64,000 bases of DNA from Episyrphus balteatus. Its lineage: Eukaryota; Arthropoda; Insecta; Diptera; Syrphidae. The position numbers and the translations under genes were made by a program. Shown one piece after another: positions 55,301 to 64,000 of this stretch. The stretch covers positions 12,751,545 to 12,815,544 of the forward strand of contig NC_079134.1 of the NCBI RefSeq assembly GCF_945859705.1, in the 5' to 3' direction. The notes below the pieces were generated by a model. That model had not been told where the DNA came from, ran no database searches, and saw nothing but the letters and a program-made list of their open reading frames with translations. Position 1 is the first letter of the stretch. Each line of letters starts with the position of its first letter.

Positions 55301-57010
55301 CATTTATCTATCCACATTTATCTATCCACATTTATCGATCCACATTTATCTATCCACATTTATCGATCCACATATATCTATCCACATTTATCTATCGACA
55401 TTTATCGATCCACATTTATCTATCCACATTTATCTATCCACATTTATCGATCCACATTTATCGATCCACATTTATCTATCCACATTTATCGATCCACATT
55501 TATCTATCCACATTTATCGATCCACATATATCTATCCACATTTATCGATCCACATATATCTATCCACATTTATCTATCCACATTTATCTATCCATATTTA
55601 TCTATCCACATTTATCTATCCACATTTATCGATCCACATTTATCTATCCACATTTATCGATCCACATATATCTATCCACATTTATCGATCCACATATATC
55701 TATCCACATTTATCTATCGACTTTTATCTATCCACATTTATCTATCGACATTTATCTATCGACTTTTATCTATGTCTATGTCTCTATGTGACTTAGTCCA
55801 CTTTCATAATCAAGGGCACATTTATCGAGAGACATTTATCGAGAGACATTTATCTATCCACATTTATCGATCCACATTTATCTATCCACATTTATCGATC
55901 CACATATATCTATCCACATTTATCTATCGACATTTATCGATCCACATTTATCTATCCACATTTATCTATCCACATTTATCGATCCACATTTATCGATCCA
56001 CATTTATCTATCCACATTTATCGATCCACATTTATCTATCCACATTTATCGATCCACATATATCTATCCACATTTATCGATCCACATATATCTATCCACA
56101 TTTATCTATCCACATTTATCTATCCATATTTATCTATCCACATTTATCTATCCACATTTATCTATCGACGTTTATCGATCCACATATATCGATCGACATT
56201 TATCTATCCACATTTATCGATCCACATTTATCGATCCACATTTATCTATCCACATTTATCGATCCACATTTATCTATCCACATTTATCGATCCACATATA
56301 TCTATCCACATTTATCGATCCACATATATCTATCCACATTTATCTATCCACATTTATCTATCCATATTTATCTATCCACATTTATCTATCCACATTTATC
56401 CATCCACATATATCTATCGACATTTATTTATCGACATTTATCTATCCACATTTATCTATCCACATTTATCTATCCACATTTATCTATCGACATTTATCTA
56501 TCGACTTTTATCTATGTCTATGTCTCTATGTGACTTAGTCCACTTTCATAATCAAGGGCACATTTATCGAGAGACATTTATCGAGAGACATTTATCGAGC
56601 GACATTTATCGAGCGACATTTATCGAGAGACATTTACCGCGGGACATTCATCGCGAGACATTTATCATGAGACATTTATCGAGCGACATTTATCGCGAGA
56701 CATTTATCGTGAGACATTTATCGAGAGACATTTATCGAGAGACATTTATCGTGAGACATTTATCGAGAGACATTTATCGAGAGACATTTATCGAGACATT
56801 TATCGTGAGACATTTATCGTGAGACATGTATCGCGAGACATTTATCGTGAGACATTTATCGAGAGACATTTATCATGAGACATTTATCATGAGACATGTC
56901 CCATAAGATATTTCTCAAGAGACATTTCTCAAGAGACATTTCTCAAGAGACATTTCTCATGAGATTACTCATAAGACATTTGTCATTGGACATGTCTCAT
57001 GGAAGTGAGA
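52324..57010. repeat. 4.7 kb satellite of a 14-bp unit, with strand inversion
   Basis: The unit is 'acatttatctatcc' with variants ('..tatcgatcc', '..tatctatcg', 'acatatatctatcc'). Left of 53380 the units run on the minus strand ('gataaatgtgga'); right of it they run on plus, so the array is a head-to-head inverted pair of about 1.05 kb against 3.1 kb. From about 56560 the units drift to 'acatttatcgagag' and 'acatttctcaagag' forms and fade near 57010. A block at 55771 is repeated at 56513, an offset of 742 bp, that is 53 units. Because 14 is not a multiple of three and the unit has no stop on one strand, all three frames give the same 14-residue repeat; the resulting ORFs (up to 1075 codons) are not genes. 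Confidence 0.95.
52471..52704. mobile_element. GAGGCTATGA MITE, copy 2, inside the satellite
   Basis: A 234-bp element with 27-bp terminal inverted repeats (one mismatch) starting 'gaggctatgagagcaatagt', and 'aaat' on both sides (52467-52470 and 52705-52708), which reads as a target duplication of the satellite unit. The interior matches 35160-35374 in reverse. Confidence 0.8.
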
Positions 57011-58052
57011 CATGTTTTCAGAAATAAAGGCAGGAACATAACGAAGCGCTCTTTTGATGAGTTGACACAAGTAATTAAATAAGAATTTCAAAATCCAGAA
57101 TCTTACTAACGTTAACATGTTTCGATGGGTTAAATTTAACAAGGATTTTAGCGTTTTGCAAAATTTAAATTTTTTTTTGCAGATTTTGAAGTAACCTAGA
57201 CCGAAATGAATCGCTTACATTCCTGATTTTGTAGAAAACTAATCCAGCTGCAAAATCGAGGTTTCAGCATTGCATTTCGGTCTTGTTTTTTTTTTCAAAT
57301 TTCTGCAAAAAATGCGTTTGCAAATTTTCGCTTTTCGAACCAATCAATGTTGTTAAGGCTTAAGGCTGTATCCAAGTCTAGGAGATGAAAGGGGCCTCCA
57401 AGAAAATGTGGATACAGGGCCTACAAAGGGCTAGTTACACCACTGGTAGCAACTAAGACAGCGTCTATGAATATGGTCCTTTAAATTTAAGTTTTCAGAA
57501 CTTATTTACATAAAAAATGAAAAAACCTCATTATTATTTCTTGGCTATAAAAAGAATTTTACTAAATAAATATTTGAATAAATATCATCAAATATAACTA
57601 TTATTTTTGAAAATGTTTAAAAGCTATAATATGAAAAATTCTGAACGTAGAAAAACATATTAAAATCAGATACTATTTTGGATCTTTTATTTGGTACTCA
57701 AATTGTTTGAGTACTGGAGCACTGGCTCCATAAAAAAATGAGACGTCTCGTTTTGTTGACAAAAAGTTCTCTAGAGGACAAAAAATTTCTGACTTAATTT
57801 ATTTTATTAGCCTAAACAAAAGGAATACAAACAAACAAATTGCTGAAAAAATTTACCGGTGAGCGCCCTTCAAAATTTTGTCTGGTACGCTACTGATCAG
57901 TTGCTGTTTCTTGTTCCTAGGGAGTCCAAATTAGAACACACATCTTCATCTGGATCGGGATGTCATTTAATCATGTCCCCGTATAGTCTCTATTCTTTGT
58001 TCGAATAAGGTGTCATCTGGTAAGGCCACACTAGCCTTCACACTTCTTCGAT
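57011..58052. other. Intergenic region downstream of the BTB-zinc-finger gene
   Basis: No gene was seen. Minus-strand AATAAA signals at 57798-57808 could end the BTB-zinc-finger transcript about 250 bp beyond its stop. Confidence 0.5.
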
Positions 58053-59030
58053 TCAAACTCCTTCCTTTACTGCGACTGTGTTCGTTCTCGAGGCATTCTC
58101 CTTTACACATTCCTGCTGATTTACTTCCTCAGCTTTTGGCTTGAGTTTCCTCGGTTTCTTAGGTTTAACAAACTCGGGTTTCTTTCTTGGCTTTCTCTTA
58201 ACTGGAACCTTCTTTACAACCTCCTTCCGCAAATCAGGAAGTGGAAAATCATCCAGACCAGTTTTCAACTCAAATGAATTCGCCACTGTTTCTGGAAGTT
58301 CCAATTGGACAGCCTTCTCCGTATGAATCCTCTGAACATGTTCCTTCAACTTATCCGATCGATGAGTATCAAAATCACACAATTGACACTTATGTCGCTT
58401 TGTGTTTTCAGCGTGCTTCAAAGCGTGGCGTTTCAAATTCTTATTCTGACTGAATTTGTACCCGCACACCTCACAGACAAACGGACGCTCCTGTTTGTGG
58501 GTATCCATGTGAATTTTAAGATTCTCTTTTCGATTTGTTGTGTGTGTACAATCTGGGTAGGTGCATTTAAAGAGTTCCCCAGTATGAGTCAATTTGTGGG
58601 ACTTTAAGGCTTTCATGTGAGTTGTACTGTAACCACACACATCACAGAGCATCTCTTTTTCTTTTTTGTGGATCTGCAAGTGACTGGTTAGGCCCTGTTT
58701 CCATTTGAAACCTTTGGAGCAATGAGGACAAACGTATGGAGTTTCAATAGAATGTTTGGGATGATGGACATTAAGAGCGGTTTTTGTGAGGAATCTCGAA
58801 TCGCATTCAAAACAAAAGAATGGTTTTGAGTCGACATGTTTCCTGAGATGCTCATCGAAGTCTTTGTTTGAGAAGAATCCAACCTCACAAAGACAACAAG
58901 TGAGATTGGATACAGAACAGGTTGTCATGTGATCAACCATCTCTTGGACTTTGTAGCATTTAAAGTCACAACCGATGCAATAGTTGATTTTGCTATGAGC
59001 TCCATTATTGACAGCTTTGGGATTCCGGAC
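58053..59030 (-). CDS. BTB-ZnF exon 2 (zinc fingers and basic tail)
   Basis: Begins VRNPKAVNNGAHSKINYCIG, in frame 30 codons before the internal Met at 58940, so that Met is not the start. Contains all eight fingers. The plus-strand ORFs across this stretch are shadows. Confidence 0.9.
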   Translation of the reverse strand, partial: VRNPKAVNNGAHSKINYCIGCDFKCYKVQEMVDHMTTCSVSNLTCCLCEVGFFSNKDFDEHLRKHVDSKPFFCFECDSRFLTKTALNVHHPKHSIETPYVCPHCSKGFKWKQGLTSHLQIHKKEKEMLCDVCGYSTTHMKALKSHKLTHTGELFKCTYPDCTHTTNRKENLKIHMDTHKQERPFVCEVCGYKFSQNKNLKRHALKHAENTKRHKCQLCDFDTHRSDKLKEHVQRIHTEKAVQLELPETVANSFELKTGLDDFPLPDLRKEVVKKVPVKRKPRKKPEFVKPKKPRKLKPKAEEVNQQECVKENASRTNTVAVKEGV

Positions 59031-62000
59031 CTAGAATGTTTTCAATGAGCTAGTATAATAAATAGTAAAACAGAATGATCAATGTATAAACATATTCGAA
59101 ATCTGTATAAAAATAAATTACAAAACGCAAAAAAACACTTCATATGCAATAGAATTCAATTGTCTAGTGATCAAAAATCTATGTGGTGGACAAAAAAATA
59201 AAAAAAAAGAAATCTATGAAGTTGAGTTTAATAACAGTTTAGAAAATAATAACACCGGCACACAAAAAAAAAAGTGTCATGTACCAGGAACCAGACCTAT
59301 ATTTCTATGTGTTTTTTGACCCGCTGAATCCGAATTTCAAGTCCGTTTGGCCCTGTCACCCTCCAGTTTTGAGTAATATGCAAAAAAAACTCAAAAAAGA
59401 AAGTTTTTTTACTTTTTTGGGGTCTTTTTTACACTTTTCTCAAAACTGGAGGGTGACCGGGCAAAACGGACTTGAAATTCGGATTCAGCGGTCCCAAAAA
59501 CATATAGAAAGATAGGTCTGGTTCCTGGTTCATACAACTTTTTTTTTGTGTGCTAGCGCTGTCGCGACATGTCGCTGTCATCCCCGGCACACAAAAAAAA
59601 AGTTTCATGTACTAGGAAGCAGACCTATCTTTCTATATGTTTTTGGGCACGCTGAATTCGAATTTCAAGTCCGTTTTGCCCGGTCACCCTTCAGTTTTGA
59701 GAAAAATGCAAAAAACTCCAAAAAAGTCATAAAAATTCAAACAAAATGCACTCACAGCTCAAAACTGGAGGGTGATGGGGCCAAAAGGACTTGAAATTCG
59801 GATTCAGCGGGTCAAAAAAAACATATAGAAAGATAGGTCTGATTCTTGGTACATGACACTTTTTTTTTTTGTGTGCCGGTGTAATAAACGGCCATTCCAT
59901 TTGCATTTTTAAGCCATTTTCACGCTTATTATCCAGTGTATCTCGTTGAATAAGCAATCTTTTTTTTTGAAACTTGGTAGGTCTTAAGGGCTCATTATAA
60001 AGTTCTAGAAGTTTCAAGAAAAACTTATTCAAAATAGCTGAATTATTAACAGAAAAAGACGGTAACGGAGAAGATTTGTACGCGTCTTCTCCGTTACCGC
60101 TTTATCCGTGTATAATTTGGCTACGTTTAGTTAGTTTTTCTAGAACATCAACTTTATCATGAGCCCTTAAGACCTACTAAGTTTCAAGAAAAAAAAATTT
60201 GCTTCTTCAACGAGATAAACTGGAAACAAGGTCAATATGTTTTCTCCGTTACTTTGGAATGGCCGTAAACTAATAGCAAACAAGTTCAATTCTTTGTTCA
60301 TATTAAGTATAAACAGTATTGGTGATTCGATTCCGATTAAAAATAATTCCGTTCATTTAAGTCTCATTTCAAACACCCAAAATGTATTTAAATTTAAAAC
60401 AATTAATTTTCTTAATTTAAAATCCACATGTAAAATAAAAAAAAAGTACTTTTAATTTGAACATGAAAATAATTATCGAATCTTTTGACACTATAAGACC
60501 AATTTTAGTTTATACCATTAATGAATCTTTCTTTGGTGGTGAATTTCCAAAGAATCTCAAAGAATCAATAAATAATTTCGATCCCCAAAGAGGCGGGTTC
60601 TAAATTATGTCAAAAATGTAGGCCTATCAATATGATGCCGATACTGGAAAATATTGTGTAAAAGTGCGCTTATGAACAATAATTATAAATTTATTGAGAT
60701 AAACAATCAGCTTATAGAAAACTAATCCAGATTTCGTCCGGGACATTCATGTGAAGCATCATTAAACTGGCTGATTATAACTTTTAAACAACTTGTTTAT
60801 GATGGATATAAGATAGTTGCGTTATTTTTAGATTTTCAAAGAGCGTTCGAAACAATTGACAGAATGATATTAGTTAAAAAAAAACTGGAGAAATACGGTG
60901 TACATGGTATTGAACTTGAGTGGTTCAAAACATATTTAACAAATTGATCCCAGAAAACTTTTGTTACTATGAACTATCTAGTTCAAAATTTACAAATTTT
61001 GGTGTACCACAAGGAACAATTTTGGGTCCTTTATTATTTCTTATATATGTATATAAATGATATCCCGAACTCATTAAATTATTGCAAAACTTTTTTTCTG
61101 ATGACGCCGTTATGTATATGAGTGGTTATATATAAAAAAAATTGGTTTTCTTAAATGAATTTGTTCAACAATTTTATTCCTAGGAACCAATGATGAAATC
61201 AAACGTCTTCAGATTCTGCAAAATAGAACGATGGAACTATAACAAGTTTTTCGAACACCTACAGTCTTGATGTTATCTTGCCTTAAATGGCAATATGTGT
61301 AGCAGTGCATTATACTTATGGTGACCATCCGGCTTATCCGGGACTGTCCCGTATTTCTACAGCTTGTCCCGGGTTTTTATTTAAGAAATTTGCACATTCT
61401 CTGATTTTTGTATTCAATATTTTAAATACTTTGAAGGGAAAGTAAGAAAACAGTGGTTGGAAGTTGAAATTTTTCTAATTTTTCGCATAAAGCATTAAGA
61501 CCTTGTACCCTGCTGAAGCAAAGCGAAAATTTTTCTAAGTCTCCAAAGTCAAAAAACTTTTGCTGCAAGAAAAATTGCCAAGCCAAATAAATGGAAGTGA
61601 CAAACGATTGAAAACTCTCCATATATTCTAGCACAGGTAAGAATTTCGTATTGTGCAACAAAAAGCAAAATTTTCGTTTACGATTTCATTGTGCTGGTTT
61701 TGTATGAACATTTTCGTTTCGCCTTATGACTAGGCTTTTTTTCTTATATTTGTTCTTCAATTATTTAGTATCATCTTTTGTTTGTCAGGTTGCTACACCA
61801 GGAAAAATGTTTTCGAATAAAGAACAACATAAATATGGAAGAGTAAAGAATCCAGATAAATTTCAAAACTTTTAAGGATATGTTAAAAGTTGTGTTTAAG
61901 ATCATACAATTTCAAAATCATTTAAAATAAAATTAAAATGTTAAGAAACAGATCTTCCGTTTTTGATTAAAAAAATATAATTTTAGAAGTTATTAACAAT

Positions 62001-63158
62001 AAAACCATTTTCTTGATTTCTGATTTCGTAAACGACTTAAATGATTTTAACAAAAACGCTCCCATAAAATCGTTTAGGAACTCTTGATATCATAATAAGG
62101 AAAAATTATGAAAACTCATTTTAAAAAAATTAAATTTTTTTTTGAAAAACCAATATTTTCCCGGGTTTCGCTTCCAGAAATATGGTCACCGTAATTATAC
62201 TGAATGTTCTGATGTTTGTTTTTTAAAATGAAATACAATATCGTGGTCACAAAGCCAAAACCACGAATCTGCAAAGTTGTAGTTTTGAGAAAAACGGGTT
62301 CAGAGCTTTGGAAACTTTTGCAAATTGAAAGTTAAGGCTTTTAGGCAACAGATAGAGGACTGGGATCGACGCAGTGAATAGAAAGGCTGATAACAAGTAA
62401 AATGACGCATTAAAGTGAAAATTTCAAAAAAATGCAGATTCGCGGTTTTTGCGTTGTCTCGACGATATGATGCCGAAGTATCTTACATCTAACTTGCAAT
62501 ACGTATAAGATGCCCTGCTTTATTCTTTGAGAAATAATTGTAACTTTAGATTCAAAATGTATAGACACTCCAGAACACAAAATATGATATTTAATTAATT
62601 GTAAATAATAAAACATATTAAATAAATTTATGCTGTACTATTAATGTGGCTATACTGACTGAATGAACTACTTATTTGCAAAGATCTTACCTTAAAATAA
62701 TTCTGTTTCTCCTCAAAGAGATTCTCAATGACAACATTGACATCACCTTGTTTTGGTGTCTCTTGTTCGTCTTCTTTTCCTTCTTCAATGCAAAAGACTT
62801 TTAAAAGTTCTTTCACCGAAAGAATCTTGGCTAATTTCTTGAAATGATCTTCATGGTCTTGATTAATAGACACAACATCTTGATAAAAGAAATCAATGAT
62901 TGTTTGTAAACATTCAGTGCATGAGAAATTGTGTATTTTTATTTTCAACGGATTGTGAATGGAGAATTGTAAAGATTTTTGTAAGAAATGACGACCGCCA
63001 ATGAATTCACTTTGAGCTCCAATAACACAGAAATGACCCCAGGCTGAGATGCCAGATTGGAGTTCAATTTTTAAGTCGCAGAATGTTCCAGTTTTTCGTT
63101 GGTCATCGAGGTATTTTGAGACTTTGGATTCGAATTTTATTGGAATTTCTTGATACAT
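58053..63158 (-). CDS. BTB domain plus eight C2H2 zinc fingers protein, 2 exons
   Basis: Exons on the minus strand 63158-62691 and 59030-58053, joined in phase 0 (TTT AAG|GTC CGG) at 'aag|gtaaga' and 'attctag|gtc'; 481 residues plus stop. Residues about 15-120 form a divergent BTB/POZ fold (TGTFCDLKIEL, FCVIGAQSEFIGG, CLQTIIDFFYQDVV). Fingers follow at about 174-194, 201-221, 229-249, 257-277, 285-305, 312-334, 342-362 and 371-392; the first ends H-x3-C, and the third has HHPKH. The tail is very basic (KKVPVKRKPRKKPEF). This layout is typical of nuclear DNA-binding transcription regulators. The exact orthologue is not recognised. Both ends are canonical, and the 3.66 kb intron holds transposon fragments. 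Confidence 0.88.
59253..59563. mobile_element. CACCGGCACAC foldback element, copy 2
   Basis: About 311 bp; arms carry 'ggaaccagacctat' and its inverse, and 'ccgaatttcaagtccgtttg' with its inverse. The right end has decayed to 'gtgtgctagcg'. Longer core than copy 1. Confidence 0.7.
59582..59881. mobile_element. CACCGGCACAC foldback element, copy 3
   Basis: A 300-bp palindrome like copy 2, only about 18 bp from it, with an intact right end 'gtgtgccggtg' and a slightly decayed left end. Confidence 0.7.
59888..60265. mobile_element. ACGGCCATTCCA foldback element
   Basis: A 378-bp palindrome: 'acggccattcca' at 59888-59899 and its exact inverse at 60254-60265. Inner arms share 'cttaaggcctactaagtttc'-like blocks, and a strong central hairpin is built from 'ggtaacggagaaga' (60061-60074) and its inverse. 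Confidence 0.7.
60440..61140 (+). pseudogene. Degenerate LINE reverse transcriptase (Jockey/CR1-like)
   Basis: Across several frames and stops the plus strand keeps the order YRPINMMPILEKIV, SRFRPGHSCEASLNWLI, VALFLDFQRAFETIDRMILV (motif A), GVPQGTILGPLLFLIYV (motif B) and SDDAVMY (motif C). Frameshifts and stops show it is dead. The upstream part (SFFGGEFPKNLKESI) fits the same family. Confidence 0.75.
61320..62190. mobile_element. Candidate GGTGACCAT TIR element
   Basis: Starts 'ggtgaccatccggcttatcc' and ends with 'atggtcacc' (62182-62190); both ends also carry a 'cccggg' motif. About 870 bp, no transposase. Terminal repeats are short and target duplication is uncertain. Confidence 0.4.
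62691..63158 (-). CDS. BTB-ZnF exon 1 (BTB domain)
   Basis: Starts MYQEIPIKFESKVSKYLDDQ. 156 codons, phase 0 end at YFK. Reading past the donor would add 20 codons and a stop, which the splice to the fingers makes unnecessary. Confidence 0.88.
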
Positions 63159-64000
63159 CGTTGGTTTGTTTTTTATGAGAAATTTGGTGAAGAAATTTGT
63201 GAAATGAAAACAAAAACAATAATGGCGTACTGTCAGTTTTTGTTTACATTTTTTTCTTCTAAACGATAGGTAGTGCCATCTGGTGATATTTTTTCAATAA
63301 GTATGGATAATTTTGAAGCTTTAAACAGAATGCTTATATCCGGTCGTTATATTTTAAAATTATTTTTAAAATCAAACACGTTATTTTCAAACCGTTGGCG
63401 TTTACAAAATAATATTTTTGTGCATGTGTTATTAAAAAGACATCTTTAAGCAACGAATTCAAAATAAATACAAGGAACATTAAAAGTGTTGTTAAATAAA
63501 CTGAACTATGTACTCTTATTATGTGCGTTTGGTTCTATTTTCATTCGTTTGGAAATAACTAGTAAAATATGTTAATGCACATGGACTGCATTTATTTTTT
63601 GTTCTTGTTGCAGGTTTTTTTTGTACGGATAAAAGACATAGATAAAGAATGTCAAAATTGAAATGATCGAGGACCCTACAGCATAATCTCAAAAATATTT
63701 CGATTTGCAATTTAAGATAAAAAATTAAAAAATGATTTTGTTTAAAACATCACGTTTTAATTTCTTTTTTCAATTAATTTTTTTTAACAATATTTCTAGA
63801 TTATTTGAATTGTTATTAAAATTTATATTGTCACTTTAATTATTAAAATTGACACAAATGCTACAAAGAGAACGCTTTCCGCGAACGTTTTAAGTTTCTG
63901 AATAATTAATTTAGTTTTACCCACATATGAGACGTTAAGAATAATATGGGTCAAGTCCATTTCCCTTTAGGTTGTATGCTTTTGGGTCCTATATGAAATA
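63159..64000. other. Upstream flank of the BTB-ZnF gene
   Basis: Likely holds the promoter of the minus-strand gene. A 48-codon plus ORF (63303-63449, MDNFEALNRMLISGRY...) and a minus ORF at 63519-63710 show no known motif and are not called. Nothing else was seen. Confidence 0.4.

Larger units (their letters stand above)
59031..62690 (-). other. BTB-ZnF intron with nested repeats
   Basis: Contains two tandem CACCGG foldbacks, the ACGGCCATTCCA foldback, a degraded LINE reverse transcriptase and a GGTGACCAT element. No host gene was recognised inside. Confidence 0.6.

Noticed and set aside
53306..56533. 1075-codon ORF and several others of 234-809 codons
   Set aside because: They read the 14-bp satellite in all three frames as the same 14-residue repeat; a stop-free unit explains them fully.
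56514..56822. 102-codon ORF rich in RDIYRETFI repeats
   Set aside because: Continuation of the diverged satellite units, not a protein.
58141..58607. Plus-strand ORFs over the zinc-finger exon
   Set aside because: Antisense shadows of the finger codons.
63303..63449. 48-codon plus ORF upstream of the BTB gene
   Set aside because: No motif, AT-rich, could be chance.
1..64000. tRNA, rRNA, CRISPR, operon or prophage structures
   Set aside because: None could be recognised by reading; the region is eukaryotic with spliced genes.

Overview
The window is nuclear DNA of an insect, most likely a true fly (Diptera, Brachycera). It is very AT-rich, genes are split by both tiny (49-62 bp) and multi-kilobase introns, splice sites follow the GT/AG consensus, and the best-recognised gene is a close match to the Drosophila SLC6 transporter inebriated. 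There is no bacterial, operon or CRISPR signal. The species cannot be read from the sequence.

Four protein-coding genes can be rebuilt exon by exon, with phases that close exactly. (1) inebriated (ine), plus strand, 12202-40095: eleven coding exons, 913 residues. A second first exon at 25578-25708 joins in phase to exon 3 and would give a 675-residue short-N-terminus isoform. (2) A TMCO6-like armadillo/importin-like gene, minus strand, 48113-42579: three exons, 379 residues, with a 4.3 kb first intron full of transposon debris. (3) mRpL27, plus strand, 49771-50311: three exons, 143 residues, divergent from gene 2. (4) A BTB plus eight-C2H2-finger gene, minus strand, 63158-58053: two exons, 481 residues, interrupted by a 3.66 kb intron. 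These four do not look like one pathway; they are ordinary neighbours.

The rest is repeat-rich. It holds several TIR/foldback families, often in two or three copies and often nested: a TTAA-flanked 703-bp element in two copies of equal length, a TAGGGTGGG palindromic element with an 8-bp target duplication, CACCGGCACAC foldbacks, a TAGGTCG element carrying a LINE-derived segment and hit by another TIR element, and a GAGGCTATGA MITE. There are also broken LINE fragments (reverse transcriptase, C-terminal domains, tails), a hAT transposase remnant and a BEL/Pao-like gag remnant.

The most striking structure is a 4.7 kb satellite at 52324-57010 with a 14-bp unit. It switches strand orientation at 53380/53381, so about 1 kb faces about 3 kb head to head. 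It has internal duplications, and because the unit has no stop codon in any frame of one strand it produces giant spurious ORFs. No clearly new biochemical system was found. The best leads are this inverted satellite, the nested TTAA element inside a retroelement gag, the composite TAGGTCG element, a 23-bp tandem repeat between the two divergent genes, and the alternative ine first exon.
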